This document shows, piece after piece, positions 36,177 through 46,369 of a stretch of DNA of 64,000 nucleotides; position 1 is the stretch's first letter; each line of letters begins with the position of its first letter. The stretch covers positions 62,001-126,000 of the forward strand of contig NZ_CANNES010000007.1 of the NCBI RefSeq assembly GCF_947503705.1, given 5' to 3'. This DNA comes from an uncultured Tateyamaria sp. Its GTDB lineage: Bacteria > Pseudomonadota > Alphaproteobacteria > Rhodobacterales > Rhodobacteraceae. The notes under the pieces are model-generated. The model did no database searches. It was not told where the DNA came from and saw only the letters and a program-made list of their open reading frames with translations. A program made the position numbers and the translations under genes.

Positions 36177-39100
36177 TCAGCGTTCATCAATCCGTTGTTG
36201 GCGTTCCTCCGACCTTTGTTCGGTACCGATTTCTGGCGTCGGCGCAGGGGCAAAGGCCTCTGGTGCGATAGGCGCAGTCGCGTCACCCTCCACGTCGGGC
36301 AGTTCGGGGGCCGGGGCGCGGAAAATCTCGCGAAAAAAGCTGGGGGTCAGGGCAGACAAGGGGTTCACGCTCACCCTTGGATCCGAGGCCGCGCCGCGCA
36401 GCCGGTAGTTGAAGCCGATCAGCCCCTCGCCCTTGCGGGTAAAGATACTGCCTATCCCGTTCAGCAGATAGATCGGAGAGATCACGCCGCGCATATCCAG
36501 AACCGAACGGGTCACATCATAGGTCCCATCCATCGACAGCCCCATGGACGGGCCGACCGCGCTGGCCTGAGTCAGCGTCATGGTGGACGGTGTCAGGCGA
36601 AAGCTGGCCTCGACTTCGCGGAAATGAATACCGCTGCCGCCCATCTGTTCGAGAAGCCCGACAATGCTGAGGGCATTGAGCAGCGCAGCGATGGCGGGCG
36701 CGTCTTGAATCCGCGTTTCAGTAATGTTGAGCGTGCCGTCAAAAGACGCCGATCCAACGGGCAACAAGGTCAGTGACAAGGACCCGCCCCGCGCCTGTTT
36801 CAACAACCCGGCAGAGGCCGCTACGCCGCCTGCATCATCCGAGGTGATGCGAATGGCGCTGCGTCCGTTTTGGGGAAGCACCTGACCGCGCACTGGCGTG
36901 CCGCCATTGACCCGCGCAGTGAACGCGCCATCAAGGCCGCGCGCCATGTTGAAATCTCCCTTGAGGTCGGTCAGCGTGATGCTGTCGGTGATGACCAACC
37001 TGTCCAATGCCAGGTCCAAAGGGCCGCCGCCCTGCCCGTCGCCGCCCTGGCTGGACGTGCCGCCAAAATCCGCCTCGCGCAGATCAAGCGTGCCTGCCCG
37101 CACCACCACTTGCGGCGGCGCGCCTGCACCGCGCCCGACAAGGTCGACCGGCCCGTTCATCCAACCGCCCACACGCACATTGTCGAAACGTGCCCGCTCC
37201 AGCCCGCCGTCCTCGCGCAGCGCGACCGAGCCCGTCGCCTGCAATCCGGGCGCATCCAGCACGAGGCGGTCCACGCGTGGTGCATCGCCCAACACACCCT
37301 CAACCGTCAGCACGCCGGGCACGCCCGCCCCTTTGCGCCAACCCAATGGGGCGGCTACCAACGTCAAACCACGCAGATTTGTGTTAAGCGCGAACCGCGG
37401 CGGTGCGCCGCCCACAGGCAACTCGATCTGAATATCACCATTGCCTTGTCCGGTGACCATGCCTGCGGGCAAGCCGATATTGAATGCGTCAATCGTCCGC
37501 TCCGACAGCTCAAGCGCGCCTGTGACACGGCCCCCTTGTGGTGTTTCGCCGATCGGTTGCGACCACGTCGCGTCGAATGGAACCCCATCCAGCGTGCCAG
37601 GGCCACCCACCTGCACACCCTCATTGTCAGCCGTCACGTCCAGGCGGCTCGCTGCCAACCTGCGGCCTTCAAGCAGCGTCGTGCTGACCACATCTCGCGC
37701 GATGCCTGTGGCATTGAACTCCAGGTCCCGCGTTTTGACTCCGGTCTTGAGCGGGATCGCCAGATTGCCCGCCATTGCAAGACGGCCATCAGCCAGTGCG
37801 GGGTCGAGACCGGCCTTGTCCATCACGCTGAGCGGCGGCAGATCAAGCAGTGACAGCGCAGCCGTCACTGTGCCCGTCGCCTCGATGCGCACAACCGAAG
37901 GTGCCCCGTCGCGCACGGACACGTCCGGAATGATGAACGAAGACCCGCCGACTTCGACAATCCCACCCTGAGGTGCGATGACTTGCCCATCATCGACCGT
38001 CACCACAAAACGGTTGTCGAGCAAGCTGGCCGAGCCCCGTGCGCCGGTGATCGGCGGCAGGCTGGGCACATAGCGCACATGCGCGTCCTCGTAGGAAAAG
38101 CTGACATAGGCGCTGGTTCTGGTGTCAGGCGTATCGCGCAGCACCACGTCCAGGCCACGCAATTGCCCGCCCAGCAGGTTTTTACTCAGCCAGTCCCGCG
38201 TCTGGGGCACAAAACGCGCGGGCCACAGCGCAAGAAGGCGATCCGGCAACAGGCCGTCCATTTGAGCGTCAAACCCGTAACTCCACCCATTGGGCCCAGC
38301 ACTGAGCGTTCCCTGAGCCAAAAGCGATTGCCCCTGGTCACGAAACAGCGCCTGCCCGACATCCAGCCGAAAGGGGTCAAGCGTCAGCCGAAAATCCATT
38401 TCGGCCGCGTTGATGGCAATAGGTGCTTCGTAAAAGTCATCGGGATTGGCTGTCAGCGTACTGCTGCGAAACTGGCCGATCAGATCTTGCAATTGGCCCG
38501 TCTCTGTCACGCCGAGAAACGCCTGTCCGTCGATCTGACCGGTGATCCAGGCACTGTCGACAGACAGCTCGTCAAAGGTCAGCACCGCGTCATCCGGGTC
38601 ATAGCTGAAATAGCTGCGGGCCGCGTTGAAAGGCACGGGCCGTGTCGCGTCGTTGGGCTGGATCACGCCTGCGCCAATGGTCAGCGTGGCATTGAGCGGC
38701 TCGAGTGTTCCGGCAGCATTGACCCCACCGCGCATCGCGCCCGAGATCGGGGCGCGCAGCACGTCAAGCCAGGCAAAGGGCGGGGCGAGTGCTGCTATGT
38801 CGCCCGCGGCCACATCTTGCACGATTACCCCGAACTCGGCCTCTGCTGCGCCGATCTGGCTGTTGTAATTGGCCTCAAGCGTGGCGACGCCCTGCCCCCC
38901 GCTCAGCAGCGCCAGATCAGAGGTCAGTCGTAGCGCGTCGCCGTCGCGGTTCATGCGAATGCGTGCGCCGTCCACCGTCCAGGCCCGGGCCGATCGCACA
39001 TCCTCGATCTGAAGCGTCAGGGCTTGTACGCTGGCTTGTTTGAGTTCCGACAACGCCGGCAAGGACAGCACCGTATCGATACGTTCGATCAACTGGGCAA

Positions 39101-39590
39101 AACTTGCGGCCTGTTGCGTGGGCGCGGTCAGGTCCAGCCCGCCTGACAACACGACCGAGCCATCACCAAGGCGGCGCAACTTGGCCACCACGCCGGTCAC
39201 TGCGATATCTGCTGGCTGCGCCTGTCCCCGCAATAGCGCGTCCAAGGACAGGCCCGCGCGCACCTCGGCGAAACTGGCGATCTCGGCCCCGGTTCCCGTG
39301 ACAAGGCGCACGTTGCTCATGCGCATGCGGGGTTTGATGCCATCGGTGACAATGAAATCGAGGCTGTCAAAGCGCAGTTGGGCCGCCCCCAGCGCCTGGG
39401 CCGCACGCGCCTCTATCCGGTCGCGCAGCCATTCGGGCGCGGCAATCGGACGACCAATCGCGAGATAGGCCACAAGCACCATCGTACCCACGAGCGTCAT
39501 AGACACCAACAGGCTGCCCCACCCGAGGCGACGCCACAGGGATTTGCGCCGGGGTTTTGGCGACGAAGTTATGGGATCTGCGCTGCTCAT
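36177..39590 (-). CDS. Large AsmA-like/YhdP-family (DUF3971) protein
   Basis: 1137 residues. One N-terminal membrane anchor (about 25-47, LGWGSLLVSMTLVGTMVLVA) after a basic KPRRKSLWRR. The long beta-rich remainder has AsmA-type elements: LRFDSLDFIVTDGIKPRMRM near the N-terminus and, near the C-terminus, GSGIHFREVEASFRLTP, GLSMDGTYDVTRSVLDMRG and SPIYLLNGIGSIFTRKGEGL. Proteins of this group (YhdP, TamB, AsmA) bridge the periplasm and are implicated in phospholipid transport to the outer membrane. The Pro/Ala-rich end (APELPDVEGDATAPIAPEAF) is likely disordered. It is divergent from bcp. Confidence 0.85.
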   Translation of the reverse strand: MSSADPITSSPKPRRKSLWRRLGWGSLLVSMTLVGTMVLVAYLAIGRPIAAPEWLRDRIEARAAQALGAAQLRFDSLDFIVTDGIKPRMRMSNVRLVTGTGAEIASFAEVRAGLSLDALLRGQAQPADIAVTGVVAKLRRLGDGSVVLSGGLDLTAPTQQAASFAQLIERIDTVLSLPALSELKQASVQALTLQIEDVRSARAWTVDGARIRMNRDGDALRLTSDLALLSGGQGVATLEANYNSQIGAAEAEFGVIVQDVAAGDIAALAPPFAWLDVLRAPISGAMRGGVNAAGTLEPLNATLTIGAGVIQPNDATRPVPFNAARSYFSYDPDDAVLTFDELSVDSAWITGQIDGQAFLGVTETGQLQDLIGQFRSSTLTANPDDFYEAPIAINAAEMDFRLTLDPFRLDVGQALFRDQGQSLLAQGTLSAGPNGWSYGFDAQMDGLLPDRLLALWPARFVPQTRDWLSKNLLGGQLRGLDVVLRDTPDTRTSAYVSFSYEDAHVRYVPSLPPITGARGSASLLDNRFVVTVDDGQVIAPQGGIVEVGGSSFIIPDVSVRDGAPSVVRIEATGTVTAALSLLDLPPLSVMDKAGLDPALADGRLAMAGNLAIPLKTGVKTRDLEFNATGIARDVVSTTLLEGRRLAASRLDVTADNEGVQVGGPGTLDGVPFDATWSQPIGETPQGGRVTGALELSERTIDAFNIGLPAGMVTGQGNGDIQIELPVGGAPPRFALNTNLRGLTLVAAPLGWRKGAGVPGVLTVEGVLGDAPRVDRLVLDAPGLQATGSVALREDGGLERARFDNVRVGGWMNGPVDLVGRGAGAPPQVVVRAGTLDLREADFGGTSSQGGDGQGGGPLDLALDRLVITDSITLTDLKGDFNMARGLDGAFTARVNGGTPVRGQVLPQNGRSAIRITSDDAGGVAASAGLLKQARGGSLSLTLLPVGSASFDGTLNITETRIQDAPAIAALLNALSIVGLLEQMGGSGIHFREVEASFRLTPSTMTLTQASAVGPSMGLSMDGTYDVTRSVLDMRGVISPIYLLNGIGSIFTRKGEGLIGFNYRLRGAASDPRVSVNPLSALTPSFFREIFRAPAPELPDVEGDATAPIAPEAFAPAPTPEIGTEQRSEERQQRIDER

Positions 39591-39664
39591 GGCTTTATTC
39601 TTGTTCCTTCAGCCCTATCATGCCAGTCACATCTTTCCCAACCCCTGACAAAAGGCCGATGATC

Positions 39665-40126
39665 ATGCTTGAACTTGCCAGCCCAGCCCCCGATTTCACG
39701 CTGCCTGCCGCAGACGGGACCGAAGTCACGCTGTCCGCGCTCAAAGGCAGCCCCGTGGTCTTGTTCTTTTACCCCCGCGACGATACGCCCGGCTGCACCA
39801 AGGAAAGCATCGCCTTTTCCGAAGGGTTGGCGGAGTTCGAAGCCGCCGGAGCGAAGGTGTTCGGTGTATCCAAGGACAGCGTCGCGAGCCACGCCAAATT
39901 CGCCAACAAACGTGATCTGACCGTGCCGCTGTTGTCGGATGAGCATGGCAGCGTCTGCGAGGATTACGGCGTGTGGAAGGAAAAGAATATGTATGGCAAG
40001 AAATATATGGGTATCGAACGGACGACCTACCTGATCGACGCCAATGGTGACGTGGCCATGGTCTGGCCCAAAGTCAAAGTGCCCGGCCATGCGGAAGCGG
40101 TTTTGGCCGCTGTCCAAGCACTTTGA
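39665..40126 (+). CDS. bcp: Thioredoxin-dependent peroxiredoxin, BCP type
   Basis: 153 residues from the ATG at 39665; an ATG at 39659 is only three bases from AAAGG and is less likely. It reduces hydroperoxides. The peroxidatic cysteine is C44 in YPRDDTPGCTKESIAF; the resolving cysteine found five residues later in E. coli BCP is absent, as in 1-Cys variants. FGVSKDSVASHAKFANKRDL and GIERTTYLIDANG are typical. It overlaps the DUF455 gene by one base. Confidence 0.94.
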   Translation: MLELASPAPDFTLPAADGTEVTLSALKGSPVVLFFYPRDDTPGCTKESIAFSEGLAEFEAAGAKVFGVSKDSVASHAKFANKRDLTVPLLSDEHGSVCEDYGVWKEKNMYGKKYMGIERTTYLIDANGDVAMVWPKVKVPGHAEAVLAAVQAL

Positions 40127-40935
40127 TGCAGCCTTTGGCGCAGATGGCCGAGGCGGTGCTGCGCACGGCTGACGGGCGGGAAAAGACCGCCCTGTCACGC
40201 GGATTTGCCGCACAATGGCAAGCCGCGCGGACCGCTGGTGAAACGCCCGAGGTGGGTTTTGCCAATCCACCCATCCACCCTGCCCGGCCGGATGCGCCCG
40301 AACTGCTCAGCCCTCGTGATGTGCCACGCCGCAAGCCCGGCAGCCCGCAAGGGCGTATCGCGCTATTGCACGCGGTGGCCCATATCGAGCTGAACGCTGT
40401 GGACCTGCATTGGGACATCATCGCACGCTTTTCTCACGTGCCGATGCCCATGGGCTTTTATGACGATTGGGTCAAAGCGGCAGACGAAGAATCAAAACAT
40501 TTCAACCTGATGTGCGACTGCCTTGAAGCACTGGGTAGCCATTACGGTGCCCTGCCTGCCCATGCGGGCATGTGGCGCGCCGCCGAGGATACCGCTGATG
40601 ACCTCATGGGGCGACTGGCCGTTGTGCCCATGGTTCTTGAGGCCCGGGGCCTCGATGTCACCCCCGGCATGATCGAACTATTTCGCAAAGCCAAAGTTGA
40701 CGATGCTGTTGTAGCCCTCGAAATCATATATGGCGAAGAGGTCGCGCATGTCGCCTATGGCTCGAAATGGTTTCACTTTTTGTGCGGGCGCGAAAACCTT
40801 GATCCCAAAGAGGCATTTCACGGGCTGGTCCAGAAATATTTCCATGGCCCGCTTAAACCCCCGTTTAATGAAGAAAAAAGGGCCGAAGCGGGCCTGCCAC
40901 CTGATTTTTACTGGCCTCTGGCCGTAGCAGACTGA
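40126..40935 (+). CDS. DUF455 ferritin-like protein
   Basis: 269 residues from the ATG that overlaps the bcp stop (TGATG). Metal-site candidates typical of ferritin-like four-helix proteins are visible: AVAHIELNAVDLHWDII, AADEESKHFNLMCDCL and IYGEEVAHVAYGSKWF, each with a Glu and His. The N-terminal GRIALLHAVAHIE is the DUF455 hallmark. The biochemical function is unknown; coupling to a peroxidase suggests oxidative-stress or iron handling (inference). Confidence 0.88.
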   Translation: MQPLAQMAEAVLRTADGREKTALSRGFAAQWQAARTAGETPEVGFANPPIHPARPDAPELLSPRDVPRRKPGSPQGRIALLHAVAHIELNAVDLHWDIIARFSHVPMPMGFYDDWVKAADEESKHFNLMCDCLEALGSHYGALPAHAGMWRAAEDTADDLMGRLAVVPMVLEARGLDVTPGMIELFRKAKVDDAVVALEIIYGEEVAHVAYGSKWFHFLCGRENLDPKEAFHGLVQKYFHGPLKPPFNEEKRAEAGLPPDFYWPLAVAD

Positions 40936-41108
40936 TCCGTATGGAATCTATGGGCGGTTTTCCGCCAATTTGACACATTTACGCGCTGTTCTCAGCCATA
41001 TTCCGGCGCAAGGCTTGCCCCGAAATGCACGTTTGCTTATGCACAGGCCTCAAGGCGCCGTGTGTGGGGATATGAGCGTCGGTTTTGGGATGGGACAAGG
41101 ACGAGACT

Positions 41109-42440
41109 GTGCGAACACGCCTCGGCATCAAATGGCACGGACTTTTGGAGAAGTATTTCCCCGAGCGTCGCGTTTTTCTGAAATCAGACAATGATACCCG
41201 TTTCATCCGGCTCAAACCCGGCACGCAACTTGTGGCTTTTGCGGGCAGCTCTTTTGTCATCGCCTGGGCGATTGTAGCGACGGCCATCCTGTTGATGGAC
41301 AGCATTGGCTCGGGAAATTTTCGCGAGCAGGCCAAGCGTGATCAAGCCACCTATAAGGAAAGATTGAACGAACTTTCGGCCCAACGCGACAACCGGGCGA
41401 CCGAGGCGCTGGCCGCGCAGGAACGGTTCAACGCGGCCCTGGCGCAGATCTCAGTCATGCAAAGCGAATTGCTCGCCTCCGAGACGCGCCGCCGCGAATT
41501 GGAAACGGGGATCGAAGTGATCCAGCGCACTCTGCGTGGCACCATGAAGGAACGTGAAGTTGCCAAGGCCCAATTGGCCAGCCTGAAAGATGAAATGGAA
41601 AGCAATGGCGGTGTCACTGGCGTGGCCACTGCGGCCGCCAACGCCCCGATCGGCTTTGTCGCCGAGGCGCTCGCCCGGACCGCCGCAGAGCGGGACCAGG
41701 TGATTGAGGATGCTCAAGACGCGCTGATCGCGGCCGACCAGATGGCCACCGAGATCGCGCTGATGCAGGAACAGAACGACCAGATTTTCCGCCAGCTCGA
41801 AGAAGCGATGAGCGTCTCTGTGGCACCGCTCGACAAGATGTTCCGCGCAGCAGGCATGCCCACAGACCGGATTATTGAACAGGTGCGCAGAGGTTATAAC
41901 GGTCAGGGTGGTCCTTTGACGCCGCTGTCCTTTTCCACACGCGGTGAAGAGCCAAGCCCAGACACGCTGCGCGCCAACCGGCTGCTGAACCAGATGGATC
42001 AGCTGAACCTCTACCGCATCGCGGCGCAAAAGGCGCCTTTTGCAACCCCCGTGAAATCGGCGTTCCGCTTTACCTCGCCCTTTGGCCCACGCCGTGACCC
42101 CAAGACTGGGGGACGGCGCATGCACAACGGCGTTGATTTCGCCGCAAAATCGGGCACTCCACTTTATGCCACCGCCGACGGTGTGGTCACCCATTCGGGC
42201 TGGCAGTCGGGCTATGGCCGCCTCGTCAAGATCCAACACGAATTCGGAATCGAAACCCGCTATGCACACCTGTCCCGACTTAACGTTAAAGTTGGTCAAA
42301 GGGTCTCGCGCGGGGACCGGATCGGTGATATGGGAGCCTCTGGACGGGTGACCGGTGTGCATCTGCACTACGAAGTCCGCGTCGGCGGCAAAGCCGTAAA
42401 CCCCATGATCTACATCAAGGCAGCAAACGATGTTTTCTAA
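41109..42440 (+). CDS. M23 (LytM) family murein endopeptidase with coiled coil
   Basis: 443 residues from a GTG at 41109, which has AAGGA seven bases upstream; a TTG at 41085 is less likely. One membrane span (about 41-63, VAFAGSSFVIAWAIVATAIL) and a long coiled coil (about 70-230) precede the C-terminal peptidase domain. The zinc motifs are intact: HNGVDFAAKSGTP (H-x3-D) and GVHLHYEV (H-x-H), so it is probably active on peptidoglycan cross-links rather than an EnvC-like activator. It overlaps the bactofilin gene by 11 bases, a pairing seen in many bacteria where bactofilin positions the peptidase. Confidence 0.92.
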   Translation: MRTRLGIKWHGLLEKYFPERRVFLKSDNDTRFIRLKPGTQLVAFAGSSFVIAWAIVATAILLMDSIGSGNFREQAKRDQATYKERLNELSAQRDNRATEALAAQERFNAALAQISVMQSELLASETRRRELETGIEVIQRTLRGTMKEREVAKAQLASLKDEMESNGGVTGVATAAANAPIGFVAEALARTAAERDQVIEDAQDALIAADQMATEIALMQEQNDQIFRQLEEAMSVSVAPLDKMFRAAGMPTDRIIEQVRRGYNGQGGPLTPLSFSTRGEEPSPDTLRANRLLNQMDQLNLYRIAAQKAPFATPVKSAFRFTSPFGPRRDPKTGGRRMHNGVDFAAKSGTPLYATADGVVTHSGWQSGYGRLVKIQHEFGIETRYAHLSRLNVKVGQRVSRGDRIGDMGASGRVTGVHLHYEVRVGGKAVNPMIYIKAANDVF

Positions 42441-42954
42441 AAGCAAAATCAACGAACCTGGTCCCAGTGCGGACAGCCCTAGCCCGGCAACGCCTGCGGC
42501 CCCTGCCCCTGCGGCCCCCAAAGCATCCGAGTTCAAGGCCAGCGCGCCCAAGGCAAAGCCGCCTGCCTCGCTGCTGTCTGCGGACCTGCATGTCACAGGC
42601 AACATGAAGACCACCGGCGATATTCAGGTCGAAGGGACAGTCGAAGGCGACATTCGCGCCCACCTGCTGACCATCGGCGAAAGCGCCACCATCAAAGGTG
42701 AAGTGATTGCAGACGATGTGGTCATCAATGGCCGAATCGTTGGTCGCGTCCGGGGCCTCAAGGTGCGTCTGACCTCTACGGCGCGCGTCGAGGGTGACAT
42801 CATCCACAAGACAATCGCAATCGAGAGCGGTGCCCATTTCGAAGGCTCCGTCCAGCGCCAGGACGATCCTCTGAATGCCGGTGGCAGCAAGCCCAAACCT
42901 AACCCCGCAGCGCACCAACCTGCGCCCGCGCCGGCACCTGCTGCCAAAGGCTGA
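42430..42954 (+). CDS. Bactofilin
   Basis: 174 residues. Bactofilins polymerise into membrane-associated filaments that localise cell-wall enzymes. The central beta-helix domain (about 48-140) has repeating rungs such as LHVTGNMKTTGDIQVEGTVE, GESATIKGEVIADDVVINGR and STARVEGDIIHKTIAIESGA. The flanking Pro/Ala-rich tails are disordered, as is usual. It starts within the end of the M23 peptidase gene, so the two are translated together. Confidence 0.94.
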   Translation: MFSKSKINEPGPSADSPSPATPAAPAPAAPKASEFKASAPKAKPPASLLSADLHVTGNMKTTGDIQVEGTVEGDIRAHLLTIGESATIKGEVIADDVVINGRIVGRVRGLKVRLTSTARVEGDIIHKTIAIESGAHFEGSVQRQDDPLNAGGSKPKPNPAAHQPAPAPAPAAKG

Positions 42955-42980
42955 TACAAGGTCAACCGTACAGACTTCAA

Positions 42981-43015
42981 AAAAGGGCGGCGCAATTTCC
43001 TTGCGCCGCCCTTTT
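42981..43015. terminator. Bidirectional terminator between bactofilin and cyclophilin genes
   Basis: Perfect 11-base stem GGGCGGCGCAA / TTGCGCCGCCC (42985-43011, five-base loop) flanked by A and T runs, between convergent genes. Confidence 0.92.
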
Positions 43016-43037
43016 CATTTGAAAACTGTCTGCAACC

Positions 43038-43592
43038 TTAGTCGGTCACAGTCACCTGCATCATCGCATCGGGTTGGCCGATGACAGCGCCGTTGCCACC
43101 CCGACCCAATTTGATCGCATCGACCACATCCATACCCGACGTTACTTCGCCCACCACGGTGTATAGGCCGTTCAAATGCGGCTTGGGTTCGAACATGATG
43201 AAGAACTGGCTGTTGGCCGAGTCCAATTCACTGCTACGCGCCATGCCGACAATGCCCCGCTCAAAGCTCCGGTCAGAAATTTCGGCAGGCAGATTGTCGT
43301 ATTTCGACCCGCCCGTGCCGACCATTCGACCGTTATAGGCATTGATATTGGCGTGCTGCACGTCGCCGGTCTGGGCCATGAAACCGTCCATCACCCGATG
43401 AAAGGCGACACCGTCATAGGCCCCTTCAGCGGCAAGGGTCGTAATCCGCTCGGCGTGGCCCGGGGCGATGTCCTCATAGAGGTCGATGGCAATGACACCA
43501 TTGGCCCCCTCGCCCGCCACGGTGATCTCGATCCCTGCGGCCAGGGCCGGCCCTGCGGCCAGGGCCAAGGCCGCACACACCAGCTTATGCAT
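43038..43592 (-). CDS. Periplasmic cyclophilin-type peptidyl-prolyl isomerase
   Basis: 184 residues. A short signal peptide ([20 protein letters not shown]) directs it to the periplasm. The cyclophilin core has [19 protein letters not shown] with the catalytic arginine, [20 protein letters not shown] and [19 protein letters not shown]. It speeds up cis-trans isomerisation of X-Pro bonds in exported proteins. It overlaps the cytoplasmic paralogue upstream by eight bases, so the pair is one transcript serving both compartments. Confidence 0.93.
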   Translation of the reverse strand: MHKLVCAALALAAGPALAAGIEITVAGEGANGVIAIDLYEDIAPGHAERITTLAAEGAYDGVAFHRVMDGFMAQTGDVQHANINAYNGRMVGTGGSKYDNLPAEISDRSFERGIVGMARSSELDSANSQFFIMFEPKPHLNGLYTVVGEVTSGMDVVDAIKLGRGGNGAVIGQPDAMMQVTVTD

Positions 43593-44091
43593 CTGCGGCG
43601 ACCTTGACGCTAATCATCCGGTCCGGGCTCGCTGGCGGCTCGCCGCGCACGATGGCATCCACATGCTCCATCCCTTCGATCACGCGGCCATAGACAGTGT
43701 ATTGCCCGTTGAGGAAGTTGTTGTCGGAGAAGTTGATAAAGAACTGGCTGTTGGCGCTGTCGGGGTTGGCCGAACGCGCGGCGCCCAAAGTACCACGATC
43801 ATGGGGCAGCTTGGAAAATTCCGCCGGTACGTTCGGCTTGTCCGAGCCGCCGGTGCCCGCCATGCGAATGTTGAAACCGTCTTCCATATCGCCATGCTGC
43901 ACATCGCCGGTTTGCGCCATGAAGCCGTCGATGACCCGGTGGAACGCCACATTGTCATATTCACCCGCGCGCGCGAGTTCCTTCATCCGCTCGGTGTGCT
44001 TGGGAGCCACGTCCTTGTACAGCTCGATCGTGACAGTGCCACCTTTGAGTTCCATCAGGATCGTATTCTCGGGGTCTTTGATGTCGGCCAT
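43585..44091 (-). CDS. Cytoplasmic cyclophilin-type peptidyl-prolyl isomerase
   Basis: 168 residues from the ATG at 44091; a longer open frame upstream is not similar to the family. No signal peptide. Catalytic core [40 protein letters not shown] and [20 protein letters not shown] is complete. Its end overlaps the start of the periplasmic paralogue. It is divergent from pgk. Confidence 0.93.
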   Translation of the reverse strand: MADIKDPENTILMELKGGTVTIELYKDVAPKHTERMKELARAGEYDNVAFHRVIDGFMAQTGDVQHGDMEDGFNIRMAGTGGSDKPNVPAEFSKLPHDRGTLGAARSANPDSANSQFFINFSDNNFLNGQYTVYGRVIEGMEHVDAIVRGEPPASPDRMISVKVAADA

Positions 44092-44244
44092 ATGTCGTAC
44101 TCTCTGATTTGTGTTTGGGCACTTACCTATGCCGAGTGCGGCGAAGGGACAAGCCATCCATCCTGCCAAAGGCGCGCATATGCCGTTGACCACGCGGGCG
44201 AATGCCGCGATGCATGTGCCGACCTCGGACAAAAGGAGCACAAT

Positions 44245-45432
44245 ATGGGCTGGAAAACGCTGGACGATATGGACCTTGCAGGCAAACGCGTGCTGACCCG
44301 CGTGGACATCAATGTTCCGATGGAAGCTGGCCGCGTCACCGATGCCACCCGGATTGAGCGGATCGCACCCACCATTGCCGATATTCGCGCCAAGGGCGGC
44401 AGCCCGGTCCTGCTGGCCCATTTCGGCCGTCCCAAGGGCGCGCCGAACCCGGCTATGTCGCTGCGCCCGCTGGCCTCTGTGCTGTCGGACATCTTTGATT
44501 GCCCCGTCACCTTTGTGGAACGACCCTCGCGGAAGTGGATTGATGCGCAGCCTGCGGATGCCGTGATACTGGTGGAAAACACCCGCTTTACACCGATGGA
44601 AGAGGCAAATGACCCGCAAATGGCGCAATTCCTCGCCTCACTGGGCGATGTATATTGCAACGACGCGTTTTCCGCAGCGCACCGGGCCCATGCCTCGACC
44701 ACGGGGGTTGCGCATCTTCTGCCCAATTGTGCGGGCCGCTTGATGCAGGCTGAACTGAGTGCGCTTGAGGCAGCACTTGCCACGCCCAAGCGTCCAGTGG
44801 GGGCTGTGGTTGGCGGGGCCAAAGTGTCGACCAAGCTTGATCTATTGGAGAACCTGGTCAAGAAAATCGACGTGCTTGTGATTGGCGGCGGCATGGCCAA
44901 TACATTCCTTGCCGCACAAGGGGCCGATCTGGGCGCGTCGCTGCAAGAGGCGGACCTGCACGACACTGCCGGCGATATCCTGGCCGCCGCCGATGCAGCA
45001 GGCTGCCGCGTGATTTTGCCCAGCGACGGGCGCGTGGCCCGAGAATTTGCTGCCGGTGCCGCCCATGAGATTGTTGCGCTGGACGCAAGTACCGTGCTGG
45101 CAGGCGATCAGATGGTGCTGGATGCAGGCGATGCCGCTGCCGCCGAGATCGCAGAGGCCTTTGGCACCCTGAAAACGCTGATCTGGAACGGGCCACTTGG
45201 CGCCTTTGAAATCGCTCCTTTCGACACCGCGACGGTCGCAGCAGCCAAGGCGGCGGCTGCCCTGACCCGGTCTGGTGGCCTGATCACGGTTGCTGGGGGC
45301 GGTGATACCGTCGCGGCGCTCAATCAGGCAGGGGTGGCCGATGAGTTCACCTATATCTCGACTGCTGGTGGCGCGTTTCTGGAATGGATGGAGGGCAAGG
45401 AATTGCCCGGCGTGGCCGCCCTTACCCAATAA
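44245..45432 (+). CDS. pgk: Phosphoglycerate kinase
   Basis: 395 residues, behind AAAAGGAG. It interconverts 1,3-bisphosphoglycerate and ATP with 3-phosphoglycerate. Substrate residues lie in [33 protein letters not shown] and [15 protein letters not shown]; nucleotide site [30 protein letters not shown] and [11 protein letters not shown]. Together with gap it forms the lower glycolysis/gluconeogenesis part of this window, though the two are 26 kb apart. I saw no TTAACG-type operator upstream. Confidence 0.97.
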   Translation: MGWKTLDDMDLAGKRVLTRVDINVPMEAGRVTDATRIERIAPTIADIRAKGGSPVLLAHFGRPKGAPNPAMSLRPLASVLSDIFDCPVTFVERPSRKWIDAQPADAVILVENTRFTPMEEANDPQMAQFLASLGDVYCNDAFSAAHRAHASTTGVAHLLPNCAGRLMQAELSALEAALATPKRPVGAVVGGAKVSTKLDLLENLVKKIDVLVIGGGMANTFLAAQGADLGASLQEADLHDTAGDILAAADAAGCRVILPSDGRVAREFAAGAAHEIVALDASTVLAGDQMVLDAGDAAAAEIAEAFGTLKTLIWNGPLGAFEIAPFDTATVAAAKAAAALTRSGGLITVAGGGDTVAALNQAGVADEFTYISTAGGAFLEWMEGKELPGVAALTQ

Positions 45433-45501
45433 CACCGGTTGGATGCAGCACCCTGCATCCCCATATGGGTCCAAACACAATTGCACCAATGGGGAAACGA
45501 C

Positions 45502-46278
45502 ATGGCATCCTGGACACTGATCACCGGCGCATCCGAAGGGTTGGGCGTGGAATTTGCGCGCATCGCGGCCCGCGAAGGCCGCAACCTGATCCTCACTGCC
45601 CGGTCCAAGGACAAACTTGAAACGCTCGCAGCCGAGCTGCGCAGTGCCAGCGTAGACGTGGCTGTGATCCCGGCCGATCTGTCGGATCTGGCCGAGGCCG
45701 ACAGGCTTTGGTCCGAGGCGACAGACGGGCGCGAGATCGACGTTTTGGTCAACAATGCCGGGCTGGGCGGGCATGACGCGTTTGCACTTGGCCAAGGGTG
45801 GGAACGCGAACTGGCCTCGATCAACGTCAATATGCTGTCTTTGACCCGGCTGATGAAACTGGCCATCCCCCATATGCAGAACCTGCCCAAGGGCCGTATC
45901 CTCAACGTGGCCTCGGTCGCGGGCTTCACGCCCGGGCCGAACATGGCGGTCTATCACGCCACCAAGGCCTACGTGCTGTCGCTCTCAGAGGCTGTGGCCG
46001 AGGAATTGCGCGGATCAAATGTGACGATCACGGCCTTGTGCCCGGGTGCTACCGCCACGCAATTCTTTGACGCGGCTGACATGGACGGCGTGCGCCTTTT
46101 GAAACTGGGCAAGCCTATGTCGGCCCATACCGTGGCCGAGCTTGGTTGGCTTGAGGCACGGGTGGGCAAACGGATCGTGGTGCCGGGACTGATGAACAAG
46201 GTCTTTGCGTTCTTGCCGCGTATCTCGCCACGTGGGTTGACCACGCGGATCGCCGCGCAAGCGATGGGCAAACACTGA
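45502..46278 (+). CDS. Short-chain dehydrogenase/reductase
   Basis: 258 residues from the ATG at 45502. Rossmann start LITGASEGLGVEFARIAA (NAD(P) motif TGxxxGxG), DVLVNNAGLGGHD, and the catalytic S-Y-K set in LNVASVAGFTPGPNMAVYHA with TKAYV (Y-x3-K). The C-terminal part CPGATATQFFDAADM is typical of DltE-like SDRs. Substrate unknown. It follows pgk by about 70 bases on the same strand. Confidence 0.9.
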   Translation: MASWTLITGASEGLGVEFARIAAREGRNLILTARSKDKLETLAAELRSASVDVAVIPADLSDLAEADRLWSEATDGREIDVLVNNAGLGGHDAFALGQGWERELASINVNMLSLTRLMKLAIPHMQNLPKGRILNVASVAGFTPGPNMAVYHATKAYVLSLSEAVAEELRGSNVTITALCPGATATQFFDAADMDGVRLLKLGKPMSAHTVAELGWLEARVGKRIVVPGLMNKVFAFLPRISPRGLTTRIAAQAMGKH

Positions 46279-46369
46279 CCCCCTTGAACAAAGGGGATTC
46301 ACAGCGCGAATCACCTGTGTCATACTCGCCTTGTCCGCCCGCAAAGAGGCGGCATGAGGCACAAAACAG

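Noticed and set aside
35013-36776. 587-residue plus-strand ORF across queA
   Set aside because: Antisense of queA and the AsmA-like gene; no domain, His/Gly/Arg-rich composition typical of shadow frames.
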